This document shows positions 51,851 to 61,782 of a stretch of DNA of 64,000 bases, piece after piece. Location of the stretch: assembly GCA_023415475.1 (NCBI GenBank), contig JAEZKL010000130.1, positions 34,787-98,786 on the forward strand, in the 5' to 3' direction. The position numbers were made by a program, and so were the translations under genes. Each line of letters begins with the position of its first letter. The first letter of the stretch is position 1. Under the pieces are notes generated by a model that did not search any database, was not told the DNA's origin, and worked only from the letters and a program-made list of their open reading frames with translations. This DNA is from Bacillota bacterium (GTDB lineage: Bacteria > Bacillota > Clostridia > Lachnospirales > Lachnospiraceae).

Positions 51851-52180
51851 TATTCATATTGATACTATCATAACATATTTGAGCTAATTCTCAAGAACTT
51901 CCTAAAGTTATATGTTGTAAAAGAGCTCCCTTTTCTATTCTTTTATAATATTTGATATGGATAGTATATTTGACCTTCTCATATAATAATACTGGAAGAA
52001 GCACGCGATACGAACAGCTTACGCGAAAATGAAAGGTATCCGTGTAAAACCAAACACCTTTCACTAGGTAATCCACTATATTATTTGACAAATCGGAATT
52101 AAAGTGGTAAATGTTAACTATATTCTGAGATAATATCCTAGTAATAGACAATAATTATTTTGATAGATTGGAGCAATGAT

Positions 52181-53059
52181 ATGGTTAAATCAACGTTTCG
52201 CTTAATCAGCTTGCTTTCCAGGAAAATAAGGGATGATCATGTCGCTGCGTTTTCAGCTCAAGCAGCCTTTTTTATCATCATATCATTTTTTCCTTTTATC
52301 ATGCTGCTTTTTAGCATTGTAAAATACTTTCCGATTGAGGAAGAAAATATGCTTCTGCTGCTAAGTCAGGCCTTTCCGACTACTGTTAATTCCTTAATCG
52401 AGAGTATTATATCTGAGATATATGATGTGGCTGCCTCCACTACCATAATCTCCGCTACCATTGTATCCACTCTATGGTCTGCAGGAAAGGGCTTTCTTGC
52501 CGTCATGAAGGGTTTAAATTCCGTATATGAAATTGACGAGACGAGACATAGTCTCTGGTTACGCGTCATGTCTGCCTTATACACCCTGATCTTTGCCATT
52601 ATGGTTATTACAACTATGCTTCTTTTTGTCTTTGGCAACCGACTCTACTTATGGATCACACAAAAATTTCCGGTGATTGAGGAGACAGCCGTCCTAATTA
52701 TCAGCTTAAGGACCATTGTCGGGCTTATTACTCTAATCATATTCTTTCTTCTCATCTACATCGTCATACCGAACCGTAAAACAAAGCTTCTGAATGAGCT
52801 GCCGGGCGCGATGTTATGTGCAGCCGGATGGATGGGCTTTTCCTATGCCTTTTCCTACTATATCGATAATTTTTCTAATTATGCTTCCATGTACGGTAGC
52901 CTTACTGCCATTGTATTATTTATGCTTTGGCTCTATTTCTGCATGTACCTTCTTTTTCTTGGAGCGGAATTTAATCTATTATTTGAGAATAAGACCTTTA
53001 TCAACAAAATCAAGCTAATATATCGCAAATCGGATAAAGAACCGATTATTCATAGATAA
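52181..53059 (+). CDS. YihY/BrkB family membrane protein
   Basis: Inner-membrane protein of 292 residues with six predicted helices. ATG 52181 has TTGGAG seven bases upstream and replaces a TTG seven codons earlier. Family features: DDHVAAFSAQAAFFIIISFFPF at helix 1, SATIVSTLWSAGKGFLAVMK, then GLNSVYEIDETR, and the late segment GFSYAFSYYIDNFSNYASMY before GSLTAIVLFMLWLYFCMYLL. Once called ribonuclease BN; the true role of YihY proteins is not settled. The gene overlaps the 3' end of the convergent SpoIID-domain gene by 14 bases. Confidence 0.92.
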   Translation: MVKSTFRLISLLSRKIRDDHVAAFSAQAAFFIIISFFPFIMLLFSIVKYFPIEEENMLLLLSQAFPTTVNSLIESIISEIYDVAASTTIISATIVSTLWSAGKGFLAVMKGLNSVYEIDETRHSLWLRVMSALYTLIFAIMVITTMLLFVFGNRLYLWITQKFPVIEETAVLIISLRTIVGLITLIIFFLLIYIVIPNRKTKLLNELPGAMLCAAGWMGFSYAFSYYIDNFSNYASMYGSLTAIVLFMLWLYFCMYLLFLGAEFNLLFENKTFINKIKLIYRKSDKEPIIHR

Positions 53060-55517
53060 AACCAAGCTCGGTGCCTTCATAAAAATATGATAGTATCGCT
53101 TCATAGCCTTCTCCGGAGTCTGCCAAAGCCTTAACTCCGTTCTGACTCATTCCTACTCCATGACCATATCCACCGCCGGTAAGAGTTACGCTGCTAATCC
53201 TTTTATCCTTCTCTTTTTTATCAATAATAAAGAAGGCACTGGGAAGAAGGTTAAGATTCTTAACTTCACTTTCATCCTGCCTGATTACGGTATCATAGGT
53301 CGGAGCCAGTAATGCCCTGATATTATATTCCGTTCTTACCTTGACGGTATATTTACTGCCTTCAATCAACAGCTCGGAGATTATTCCACTGCTTTCTCTT
53401 TTTAGAACAGTGATATCCACAAGTTCGCCGATTTTATCCACCGGACGGCTTTCAAAGACCGCCTCTTCATTCTCATCCTCACCGGTTTTGGTCAGTATCA
53501 GCTCAGGATTTGCATTATATCGCTTGGAAAGATTCTCATCAATCACCTTCTGAAGCTCTTTTGCCTTCATCGTTACCTTCCAACGATACCAATTAAAGCT
53601 ACTGTCATAAGTGGTGAGCTCATCTTCCTCCAGAAAGCTTCGAAAGACCTCCTCCGTTGAGAGATCTGTATACTGATCAGCAATAGAGCTGGGAGTATCC
53701 GCTCCCCCCCCATCCTCATCGATATATAACAGCTTTCCGGCAAGATAAGGATAATTTGTGTTATTGGACCATACACTAGCCGCCTCTGAGGTATGTCCGC
53801 AGGAGGTTGAGAAATAATAAGCTGTGATTACTTCACCTTCATATTCAATTACCTTTCCGTAGGTATCCTTCACGGCAAGGATTGAATCCTCATTTTCTGA
53901 TATATTATTGTATACCTGGTAGGATACACTATCATCGACATGAGCACCATAGGTACTCAGGCTGTTTGCGAGCAAATGCTTATAGGCATAGCTTCTTGCG
54001 CATACTGCCTGTACCCGCAGCGACTCAAGCCCATAATAGGTCGGCATCTCACTAGGTATAACCGCATAAAGATATTCCTCCAAGGGCAGCTCGTTAATGA
54101 CTAAAAGCCCTTGATCACCTTCTGCAATTTCTATCCTTCCCCGATAATTCGGATATCCATCCGAACGCTCTATGGAAAGTAGCTCAATCCTTGAACCCTC
54201 TTCTGCTGCCTTCACAGTTATTCTTCCCTCAGATAATAGCGGATCTCCCGGTTCTATTGTTACGATGTCGCCTTTCTTATAGGAACGCTCCGATTCCTTG
54301 CTGCTTATGGTGAAATCATCGGTAGACGTCAATTCCACTTTATCATGATAATAATCCCGATAACCGGAGGTCATGAGCAGAACCCTGATATTCTCCGCCT
54401 TAATACTTTCTGTTATTAATGCTGCACTAATCTTGCCAAGTGATACTACAAAATCCGTATTCTCATAACCTACTAATATACTGCCCGTAGGCTCAATGGA
54501 AAGCTTTCCGTATAATTTATAGATTCTGAAATTCTCATCCAGTGACACCTTACCATAGCCTTCTATCTCGATATAATCCTTTCCGGTCTGTAACACCTTT
54601 CCTTGGATAATTTCCGGCTTTTGTAGAACCTTGACGATCTTTGAGTCCTCAATCGTTATGTCACTAACCACCTTTTCAATCGTGGTCTCAAGCTTGTACT
54701 TTGCTGTAAAGCTTTTGCTGATCCCATTAATAAAGGTATCAATCTGTAAACCATCACCCTTTTTAATCCAGACATTATGTATCACAATTTTTTCTGTCGA
54801 GACTGCTTTGATATAGATGAGCTCTTGTTCACAAACCAGTGCCTTGATACCTTTGTCCAAATATTTTGCAACCAAATCAAGCTTCTTTGTACCATAGTCA
54901 TTTTCATAGCTCTTAGCATCGTTGTAATAAAACTTTCCTCTGTCAGTCACCATACGAAAAGACCCTTCTCCATTCTCTTCACTTCCTAATACGAAAAGAG
55001 TTTCCTCCTTAATCTTCTGCTCCTTAAGCGGCACAACTGCGATAATCGCATCATACAATTCCAAAAATTCGCGGAGTTTCATTGGTTGTTCTGATTTGGT
55101 AAATTCAAAGGATATTCCTGAATATACTGCCTGATAATCCGGATACTTCAATATCAGTTTGTCAATCAGCTCTTTGCAGGTACTATAAGTCAGAGCCTCC
55201 ATCGGAGCTCTATTAATATTGCTCTCAATGAGGCCCATCTTCCATACTGCATTTACATATGTATCATACCAGCCTGACATATTTTCATTTCCATATGTAA
55301 TGCCCATACTCAGGCTTTCTCTCTCTGCTTTATTATATTCAAGGAAGCTTAGCAGGCGGTATGCCTCAGCTTGAGCAATACCATCCGTCTGCACTACCGT
55401 ATTCTCCGGCTCCCCTGGTTTCTGGTCCTTCATACCCCTGATTATATTCACTGTAAATACAACAATGACTATTCCAATACATATTCCTATCAATATAAGC
55501 TTTCTCTTTATACTCAT
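53046..55517 (-). CDS. SpoIID/LytB-domain protein with large N-terminal region
   Basis: Exported, membrane-anchored protein of 823 residues: one N-terminal helix (about 7-27), a roughly 440-residue region of unknown fold with beta-rich segments, then the SpoIID/LytB domain (about 470-815). The latter has GLLVINELPLEEYLYAVIPS followed by EMPTYYGLESLRVQAVCARSYA, DSVSYQVYN, and near the end the substrate loop GGGYGHGVGMSQNGVKALAD. SpoIID trims glycan strands as a lytic transglycosylase during engulfment; this protein is far longer than SpoIID (~340), so it is a vegetative or divergent homologue. AGGAG precedes the start. Confidence 0.88.
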   Translation of the reverse strand: MSIKRKLILIGICIGIVIVVFTVNIIRGMKDQKPGEPENTVVQTDGIAQAEAYRLLSFLEYNKAERESLSMGITYGNENMSGWYDTYVNAVWKMGLIESNINRAPMEALTYSTCKELIDKLILKYPDYQAVYSGISFEFTKSEQPMKLREFLELYDAIIAVVPLKEQKIKEETLFVLGSEENGEGSFRMVTDRGKFYYNDAKSYENDYGTKKLDLVAKYLDKGIKALVCEQELIYIKAVSTEKIVIHNVWIKKGDGLQIDTFINGISKSFTAKYKLETTIEKVVSDITIEDSKIVKVLQKPEIIQGKVLQTGKDYIEIEGYGKVSLDENFRIYKLYGKLSIEPTGSILVGYENTDFVVSLGKISAALITESIKAENIRVLLMTSGYRDYYHDKVELTSTDDFTISSKESERSYKKGDIVTIEPGDPLLSEGRITVKAAEEGSRIELLSIERSDGYPNYRGRIEIAEGDQGLLVINELPLEEYLYAVIPSEMPTYYGLESLRVQAVCARSYAYKHLLANSLSTYGAHVDDSVSYQVYNNISENEDSILAVKDTYGKVIEYEGEVITAYYFSTSCGHTSEAASVWSNNTNYPYLAGKLLYIDEDGGGADTPSSIADQYTDLSTEEVFRSFLEEDELTTYDSSFNWYRWKVTMKAKELQKVIDENLSKRYNANPELILTKTGEDENEEAVFESRPVDKIGELVDITVLKRESSGIISELLIEGSKYTVKVRTEYNIRALLAPTYDTVIRQDESEVKNLNLLPSAFFIIDKKEKDKRISSVTLTGGGYGHGVGMSQNGVKALADSGEGYEAILSYFYEGTELGFIYE

Positions 55518-55713
55518 AGCTGCTCCTATTCCAGGCCCTGATTAACCTATTGACATAGTTATTATCCCATACGCTAATATATTATGTCAATGGATGTAAT
55601 ATGCGTACAAGTTTATGTTTCACATCGCAAATTAACTTTAAATTCTTTGCAGATGCTATCATTATTCTTTAAAAGCATATGGGGTGGCGTTATGGCAACC
55701 CTAATACATAGAT

Positions 55714-55795
55714 TGACGGACCGCTTACTGTTTTCTAAGCCATTTCAAACATAAATGTTTGCTTTTGTCTTTCAAAACCAGTAAGTGGTCCGTCA
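55714..55795. repeat. Long stem-loop after the DUF4340 gene
   Basis: TGACGGACCGCTTACTG (55714-55730) pairs with CAGTAAGTGGTCCGTCA (55779-55795), one G-U pair; an inner CAAACATaAATGTTTG palindrome lies near 55747-55762. No T-run follows on either strand, so it is not an ordinary terminator. Lies 32 bases past the DUF4340 stop; the rest of the 309-base gap is featureless. Confidence 0.5.
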
Positions 55796-55826
55796 TATAG
55801 TGTTTTTGAGCGAACCGGAAAGCTTC

Positions 55827-57329
55827 TTATTCTTCCGTTGTTTTAAATTCTATGATTGCTTTTACAATATCATCAATCTTTCTCTTATCTGCGAAAAATC
55901 TTGTCTCACCGTTCTTAATAATATAGAAGCTATCATCATAAGGCAGGTAGGAAGCGGTAAGTACAGTGTTCTTATCATCATTCAGATGGAAGCTCATGGT
56001 CAGATGAGGTGTGATTCCCTCTGCACTGATCTCCTCTTTGATCGGAGCATCGTACTGAGCGGATATCATCTTTTGGTATACGTCTTTGAAGACATCCTCT
56101 TCGACCTCTTTGCTATTGTAGAAGTAAGTGGTCTTAACCTCATCTTCTCCTGCATCATTTTTCCCGGTAGCGCGCTCCATGCTCATCGTGTATGCAGAAC
56201 CGTCAATATCGATGTCAACTCTATCTACCATTTCAATATTTGGAATAGCGACAAATTTGTTTAAGAGGCTGAATACATCCACCTCTACCATATTGTCAAT
56301 TGCGTCCTTATCTATTGTATAAACTGCACTGTCACCCTCAATCATAACATAATAATTATTATTTTCATCAAGTCCTCCGACCGAAAGCTTATATTCCTTT
56401 GGATCATAATAGGTCTTCTCCGTAATCTCCTCGCCGGTATCCGGATCCTTCTCCGGCTCATCAAGCGTCTCTGTCCGGGTCTCCAGGTATCCCAGCTCGA
56501 TGATAGACATTGGTTGATCCAAGCCATATGTGCTCAGCTCGGTAGGATGATAATCCACACATTTGATATAATCAAAGGTGGTGTACTTCTCCTGCAGAGT
56601 AGTAACTGCAGAGCTATCAGCGGTATATCTCTGTGGATAGGGCTTCAAGATAACCCAAGGGAACATGGCGGAACCACTGTTATCCAGACCGTTGTTCTCT
56701 TCGTAAAATAACTCAAAATCCTCACTATCACGATTATCCACTGTAATATGGCGAATATTTGCTGCTTCAATCGTCAGATCCTCTGCTACCGCGGTTAGGT
56801 CTGTATTGGTAAATTTCAAACCGGAGCCATAGGAATTGGCAAGCAGATACACCTTACCATCCTCATTCACCAGTGCATAATAACCATCTCCGGTTGCAGC
56901 CTCATTACCGATTTGAAGAGTCACCTTTGTCCCATCGGATAAAGCAGCCTGAACATAGGAGGTTGGATCTAAAAGGCCAAAATCCTCAAGATTTTCTGCT
57001 TTCTCTGCAATTATTCTTGTTGCACTGATATCATCGACAACACCTATGATACTTTTCACACGATCCTGATTAATCGGGCGGCTCTTATCTTCCTCCGCCA
57101 CCCATACCTCTCCCTCCTTAAGGAAGGTTAAATCCGTATCTTCATAGGTGTAATGTATTGAGACAATATTCTCTGTATTAACGGTTGATAAAGCGATCGT
57201 CTCATTCTCCGCCTCTTCCTCCGATACGGGCTCTCGATTCGTATACCAGAAGTAGAAAGCAAGCAAACCTGCCAATGCTAAAAGAAGTAAAATCAGCGTA
57301 ACCGCATTCTTTTTCTTTCTTTTTGACAT
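55827..57329 (-). CDS. DUF4340 protein of a Gld-like ABC operon
   Basis: Membrane-anchored protein of 500 residues. The start at 57329 has AAGGAGG and overlaps the previous stop in the form TAATG. After SKRKKKNAVTLILLLLALAGLL comes one helix, then a long outside domain of repeated beta-strands with IGVVDDISATRIIAEKAENL, EDFGLLDPTSYVQAALSDGT, and ITVDNRDSEDFELFYEENN, typical of DUF4340. DUF4340 proteins accompany GldA-GldF-GldG type ABC transporters in Gram-positive bacteria. Last gene of the operon; possibly an outside partner of the GldG-like subunit. Confidence 0.9.
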   Translation of the reverse strand: MSKRKKKNAVTLILLLLALAGLLAFYFWYTNREPVSEEEAENETIALSTVNTENIVSIHYTYEDTDLTFLKEGEVWVAEEDKSRPINQDRVKSIIGVVDDISATRIIAEKAENLEDFGLLDPTSYVQAALSDGTKVTLQIGNEAATGDGYYALVNEDGKVYLLANSYGSGLKFTNTDLTAVAEDLTIEAANIRHITVDNRDSEDFELFYEENNGLDNSGSAMFPWVILKPYPQRYTADSSAVTTLQEKYTTFDYIKCVDYHPTELSTYGLDQPMSIIELGYLETRTETLDEPEKDPDTGEEITEKTYYDPKEYKLSVGGLDENNNYYVMIEGDSAVYTIDKDAIDNMVEVDVFSLLNKFVAIPNIEMVDRVDIDIDGSAYTMSMERATGKNDAGEDEVKTTYFYNSKEVEEDVFKDVYQKMISAQYDAPIKEEISAEGITPHLTMSFHLNDDKNTVLTASYLPYDDSFYIIKNGETRFFADKRKIDDIVKAIIEFKTTEE

Positions 57330-58789
57330 TATTTCTTCCTCCTTCTTAAGCTGACAAAAATACCGAACCCCAAGATAGCTGCAGGGATAATGATAATAAT
57401 GATGCCGCCCCAAGCCAAGGCCTCAGCCTGAGAAGGATAGATGTATTCTGATTCCACACTCTTGGTAGGAATGGATAAGGTGGAAACACTGTCACCGGCA
57501 AGGAAGCCAACGGTTCCGCTTAATAAATCCCTGTTACCGTAGCCTAAGGTACTGTCATCAAAGGTAAATTCTGTTGTAAATACGATCAGCTTTGTCTCCG
57601 TACCATTATAAGTGTCCGTCGCAGCAATACCTACGTTAAAGGGTCCTTCCAGGTCTCCTGTCTGCTTTTCTGCAGTAGTGATATTCTCGGGATTCTTAGC
57701 ATAGGAAGCCTCCGAAGTCGTTAATAACGGTGTAATCGTTATGGAGCTCCTCATCGTATCGGAGGCTTCCACAACCACACTTTGAGGCATGATGACCGGA
57801 ACATTTGTACCGGCTGCTTTCGAGGTAATATCATGGTTCTCCACCTTCGGTAAGAGAAACATCGGATTATTGGAATAAAGCATATCCATATTACCTTCGA
57901 ACACGATGCCATTCACTATTTCCATACCATAATATTCTAGGATTGATACATAATTCTTAAGTCCGGAGGTTTTGTAATTTACGGTAGCAATCATGCTTCC
58001 GCCGGCTGCTAAGTAGTCCTTAATCATCGTTGTCTCTTCTGCTGTGAGATCCGTTGTAGGAGCATTCAGGTATAAAATACCGCAATCCTCCGGTATACTG
58101 TTCGCAGAAAGTGTTTTAAGCTTTTCTACGGAAACATTCATTTTACCCATTGCTTCATCGAAACCGCTTCCTGTCTCTGTCTCACCATGACCCTCTACAA
58201 CATACATCACAGGGAGGTCGGCACTGGTTACATACTGAATGGCGGAGGTTAATTCACCTTCCACATCGATGCCTGTAGTATTGGTAGAATAGGTATTGTA
58301 ATCCATCTCCTGCACCAGCATATCGTTGTAATCGATGTATTTCGATCTGCCATTGCTATTGTTTACAACAATAAAGCTGTTCTCAGAGATTTCTTCCTCC
58401 GTATAATTCCCCGCAAAGGTTGGATATAACACCGGATCCTTGTATTCCAGAGTAATTTTATCAGATAGGCCATCATATTTCTGGACAACCTTCTTGAATA
58501 ACTCCAGCTCATTACCGGATTGTACCATATAAAAGATCGTAATATCATCGGTTAGATCCGATACCAGCTCTTTTGTATCCTTAGTCAGGGTATACATCTT
58601 TTTGGAGCTTAAATCCACCTGAATATTTAAATTTGTCACCAGCATATTAACTACCAGTATGATTATGAACACCACCGCTGTCACCGCAGTAATATACATT
58701 CTTCCACGAAATTTTCTTCCGGAAAAGGATGCTTTGATTTTTCCGAAAAAGCTTACTTTCTCATGATCCATTGAACCTGTTTTTTTCAC
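57329..58789 (-). CDS. GldG-like ABC transporter subunit
   Basis: Protein of 486 residues with an N-terminal helix (about 30-50), a large outside domain with YLNAPTTDLTAEETTMIKDY and MIATVNYKTSGLKNYVSILE (the GldG/DUF4350-like part that resembles IFT52/GIFT folds), and a C-terminal helix (about 460-480) followed by SLRRRKK. It pairs with the permease and ATPase upstream. The substrate of such systems outside gliding bacteria is unknown. Its stop overlaps the DUF4340 start by one base. Confidence 0.88.
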   Translation of the reverse strand: MKKTGSMDHEKVSFFGKIKASFSGRKFRGRMYITAVTAVVFIIILVVNMLVTNLNIQVDLSSKKMYTLTKDTKELVSDLTDDITIFYMVQSGNELELFKKVVQKYDGLSDKITLEYKDPVLYPTFAGNYTEEEISENSFIVVNNSNGRSKYIDYNDMLVQEMDYNTYSTNTTGIDVEGELTSAIQYVTSADLPVMYVVEGHGETETGSGFDEAMGKMNVSVEKLKTLSANSIPEDCGILYLNAPTTDLTAEETTMIKDYLAAGGSMIATVNYKTSGLKNYVSILEYYGMEIVNGIVFEGNMDMLYSNNPMFLLPKVENHDITSKAAGTNVPVIMPQSVVVEASDTMRSSITITPLLTTSEASYAKNPENITTAEKQTGDLEGPFNVGIAATDTYNGTETKLIVFTTEFTFDDSTLGYGNRDLLSGTVGFLAGDSVSTLSIPTKSVESEYIYPSQAEALAWGGIIIIIIPAAILGFGIFVSLRRRKK

Positions 58790-58807
58790 GGTATCATTCT
58801 CCTTTCC

Positions 58808-59671
58808 CTAGCTAAATCTCTTCTTATTAATCATTTGAGTAGTTAAGAAGATAAATAAGAAGGTTACGCTCAAGTAATAAACAATAGCTGCCACGTCTAA
58901 GGTTCCATATGCAAATGAGGTATAACGGTTCAGAACGGACACCCATCCAAATACATTAATAACAGAACCATCGAGCAAGGAGGGCTTCAGATAATAAACA
59001 GCTGCCAGGGCTGCTCCTCCGATCACTCCAAGTGCGAGTGCGACGGTCGTGTTCCTTACCATGAGATAAATGATTGCGCATACCACCAAAAGAAGTACCG
59101 CAAAGATTGCGACTGCCGCCTTATTGCCGGTGGGCAAAATGCTTGCGATGCCATCCATTAAAATCGTAAAAATAAATACGATAAAGGTAATGACAGCAGC
59201 TACAACCTGACTCTCAGTTAAAGAAGAGATAAAAAGGCCGATACTTAAATATGCTGCTCCGAGTAAAGCAAATCCCAAAATACCCGAATAGGCTGCTGCC
59301 ATAGGCACTGTACCATACTGCTTCATAATCAGAGGGAAGGTGCAAACACTAAGCACGACAATGCCATAGATTGTAAAAACAGCCAGAAACTTTCCTAATA
59401 CAATGGAGGAAGCAGTTACCGGCGAAGTATATAACAGCTGATCTGTCTTCTGCTTATTCTCCTCGGCCATCAGTCTCATTGTTAGTAACGGAATTAATAA
59501 AGCCACAAGGAAGGTAATGGAGGATAAGGTCTGCTCCACATTAGCAGAACCGTATAATAGGTTCTGAATTACAAAATAAATACCGATGATCACTAAAAAG
59601 ATGGCAATGAATACATAGCCGATCATCGAAGTAAAATAGGATCGTAACTCCTTCTTATAAATCGCCAGCAT
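58808..59671 (-). CDS. ABC-2 type permease (GldF-like)
   Basis: Membrane protein of 287 residues with six helices: MLAIYKKELRSYFTSMIGYV at the N-terminus, the cytoplasmic-loop sequence LLTMRLMAEENKQKTDQLLY followed by TSPVTASSIVLGKFLAVFTI, which is the GldF/ABC-2 hallmark. It is the membrane part of the transporter whose ATPase gene overlaps it by 17 bases and whose GldG-like gene lies 18 bases downstream. Confidence 0.92.
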   Translation of the reverse strand: MLAIYKKELRSYFTSMIGYVFIAIFLVIIGIYFVIQNLLYGSANVEQTLSSITFLVALLIPLLTMRLMAEENKQKTDQLLYTSPVTASSIVLGKFLAVFTIYGIVVLSVCTFPLIMKQYGTVPMAAAYSGILGFALLGAAYLSIGLFISSLTESQVVAAVITFIVFIFTILMDGIASILPTGNKAAVAIFAVLLLVVCAIIYLMVRNTTVALALGVIGGAALAAVYYLKPSLLDGSVINVFGWVSVLNRYTSFAYGTLDVAAIVYYLSVTFLFIFLTTQMINKKRFS

Positions 59672-60701
59672 CTGAGTTTACCTCCTCATCATTTATGATA
59701 ATTTCATCCGCCTCGTCCGCTTCTTCATCAAAGGTCGGAGGAGCATCTAGTTCAATCGGTGTAGGCTTCTCCTTGCTGGTAACCTTGAGGAAGATATCCT
59801 CTAAGCTCATGCGGATGGATTGCATCTCAAGAATCGGTGTCTTTGCTTCGCATAATACATTGAAAACCTCCTCACGGATATCCTCTTTTTCTCCGCAATA
59901 TACCGTCAGCTCGATAACACCTTCACTGATCATCGGATGTTCTTTGATCTTTCTGATTCGCTTTACCTTCTTCAGTGCTTGAATAATGGTAGTCTTATTT
60001 CCCTTAACCGATAATCTCATGCCCCCGGTGGCACCCAGACGATAGCTTAAGTTCTCCGGCTTGTCGCTTAAGATGAGCTTTCCTCTATCAATAATCATTA
60101 CCGTATCACATACTGCACTAACCTCCTGCATAATATGTGAGCTCAAAATAATGGTATGCTTCTTGCTTAACTCCTTAATCAGCTCTCTTATCTCAATGAT
60201 CTGCTTTGGGTCAAGACCTACCGTCGGCTCATCGAGAATGATCAGCTCAGGATATCCCATAATTGCCTGGGCAAGACCAACTCTCTGCTTATAACCCTTT
60301 GATAGATGCTTAATCAGACGCTCAGACATCGCGGTAATTCCTGTTGCATTCATTACCTCCTCGACCATCTGCTTTCTTTCACCCTTTTTAATCTTTTTCA
60401 AATCAGCGACAAAGGTCAGATATTCCCGAACTGTCATATCCGGATAAAGCGGTGGAAATTCCGGCAGATAACCAATCATCTTCTTTACTTCCTCCGGCTC
60501 CTCGGCAACATCTACACCATTCACAGTTACAGAACCTTCTGTTGCAGATATATAACCTGTAATGATATTCATGGTCGTTGTCTTTCCGGCACCATTAGGT
60601 CCCAAAAAGCCCAGAAACTGTCCCTTCTCAACGGTAAAGGACAAATGATCCACTGCGGATTGATTCCCGTAACGTTTCACTAAATTTTTTACTTCAATCA
60701 A
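59655..60701 (-). CDS. ABC transporter ATP-binding protein (GldA-like)
   Basis: ATPase of 348 residues: Walker A LGPNGAGKTTTMNIITGY, Q-loop GYLPEFPPLYPDMTV, signature HLSKGYKQRVGLAQAI, Walker B LIILDEPTVGLDP and switch His in ILSSHIMQEVSAVCD. A ~110-residue C-terminal extension includes an acidic end, EEADEADEIIINDEEVN. First gene of the Gld-like operon. It energises the ABC-2 permease; cargo unknown. Confidence 0.93.
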   Translation of the reverse strand: MIEVKNLVKRYGNQSAVDHLSFTVEKGQFLGFLGPNGAGKTTTMNIITGYISATEGSVTVNGVDVAEEPEEVKKMIGYLPEFPPLYPDMTVREYLTFVADLKKIKKGERKQMVEEVMNATGITAMSERLIKHLSKGYKQRVGLAQAIMGYPELIILDEPTVGLDPKQIIEIRELIKELSKKHTIILSSHIMQEVSAVCDTVMIIDRGKLILSDKPENLSYRLGATGGMRLSVKGNKTTIIQALKKVKRIRKIKEHPMISEGVIELTVYCGEKEDIREEVFNVLCEAKTPILEMQSIRMSLEDIFLKVTSKEKPTPIELDAPPTFDEEADEADEIIINDEEVNSDAGDL

Positions 60702-60896
60702 AATCGTCTCCTCCTTATCGTTTTAGTTTGTCCCTACAGCCAAACCATTTCTTAATCGCTTTAATGATACAACCTAATTTTGTAGATTTTGTGAACAAAC
60801 TTTGCAAAAATATGAAAATATTAATTTCACTATATAAGATAAAATTAGGCACTCAACTATTGCCTTATATGCTATTCTTAATAAAGTTAACCCCAA

Positions 60897-60929
60897 CGAT
60901 AGAAAGTACGCTTCGCGAACTTTCTATCG
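60897..60929. repeat. Perfect hairpin downstream of dapB
   Basis: CGATAGAAAGT (60897-60907) pairs with ACTTTCTATCG (60919-60929); the loop holds TTCGCGAA. It stands between dapB's own terminator and the Gld operon. A terminator or protein-binding site is possible. Confidence 0.5.
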
Positions 60930-60934
60930 TCATG

Positions 60935-60965
60935 AAAAAAGGGAGATGTTTTTCAACACCTCCCT
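60935..60965 (-). terminator. Terminator of dapA-dapB
   Basis: On the minus strand GGGAGGTGTT pairs with AACATCTCCC (one G-U) around GAAA, followed by TTTTTT. It lies about 40 bases after the dapB stop. Confidence 0.88.
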
Positions 60966-61002
60966 TAACCTAATATATTCTTTTAATATATAGAGCGGCC
61001 TC

Positions 61003-61758
61003 CTAGTTCATCAGGTCGCTCATCCTATACATTCCGGCCGCTTTACCGGGTAAAAACTTCGCTGCCTGAACTGCGCCCTTTGCGAAGATTGCCTTCGAAT
61101 ATGCTACATGTTTAATTTCAATAACCTCATCCGTTCCGGCAAAGATTATCTCATGCTCGCCAACGATAGTACCCCCACGAACCGCAGAGATGCCGATCTC
61201 CTTCTTACTTCTGGGAACACGTTCGGTAGAGCGATCATATTGATAGGAGTATTCATTGTTCAATACTTCATTCATAGCATCAGCCAATGCCAGAGCAGTA
61301 CCGGAGGGCGCGTCCACCTTCTTATTATGATGGCGTTCCACGATTTCAATATCAAAGCCCGCGTCAGTAAGAATCACTGCTGCTTCCTGCAAGAGCTTTG
61401 TAATCAGATTAATACCCATAGACATATTTGCTGATTGAAGGATCGGGATCTGAACGGAAGCTCTTTCAATCAATGCCAGCTGTTCTTTATTAAAGCCAGT
61501 CGTGCATAATACAATACCGATCCTCCGGCTTTTTGCGAAATCAAGCATTTCTTCCAAATTCACAGGTGCCGAAAAATCGATGATCACATCTGCTCTGACA
61601 TTGCATTGGGTAAAGCTTTGATATACCGGGTATTTGTTATTGCGGTTCTGAACGACATCAATACCGGCAATAATGACAGTATTCTCATCTGCATCCACCA
61701 GCTCTGAAATTACCTGCCCCATCTTACCGTTACAACCTCTTAAAATGATATTTGTCAT
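61003..61758 (-). CDS. dapB: 4-hydroxy-tetrahydrodipicolinate reductase
   Basis: DapB of 251 residues, the second committed step to lysine, diaminopimelate for peptidoglycan, and dipicolinate for spores. Visible: NAD(P)-binding ILRGCNGKMGQVI, VIIDFSAPVNLEEML, VLCTTGFNKEQL, substrate motif EIVERHHNKKVDAPSGTALA, and the C-terminal GEHEIIFAGTDEVIEIKH. It lies 24 bases after dapA with a strong AGGAGG and is under the same lysine riboswitch. Confidence 0.95.
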   Translation of the reverse strand: MTNIILRGCNGKMGQVISELVDADENTVIIAGIDVVQNRNNKYPVYQSFTQCNVRADVIIDFSAPVNLEEMLDFAKSRRIGIVLCTTGFNKEQLALIERASVQIPILQSANMSMGINLITKLLQEAAVILTDAGFDIEIVERHHNKKVDAPSGTALALADAMNEVLNNEYSYQYDRSTERVPRSKKEIGISAVRGGTIVGEHEIIFAGTDEVIEIKHVAYSKAIFAKGAVQAAKFLPGKAAGMYRMSDLMN

Positions 61759-61782
61759 ATAATTCCTCCTGTCTGATCTATG

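Noticed and set aside
51891..52151. 86-aa open frame on the minus strand upstream of the YihY gene
   Set aside because: No good ribosome site, odd composition, no recognisable fold, and it overlaps the likely YihY promoter region.
57330..57413. 28-residue N-terminal extension of the DUF4340 protein
   Set aside because: Lies inside the GldG-like coding end, lacks a ribosome site, and would hide the membrane anchor.
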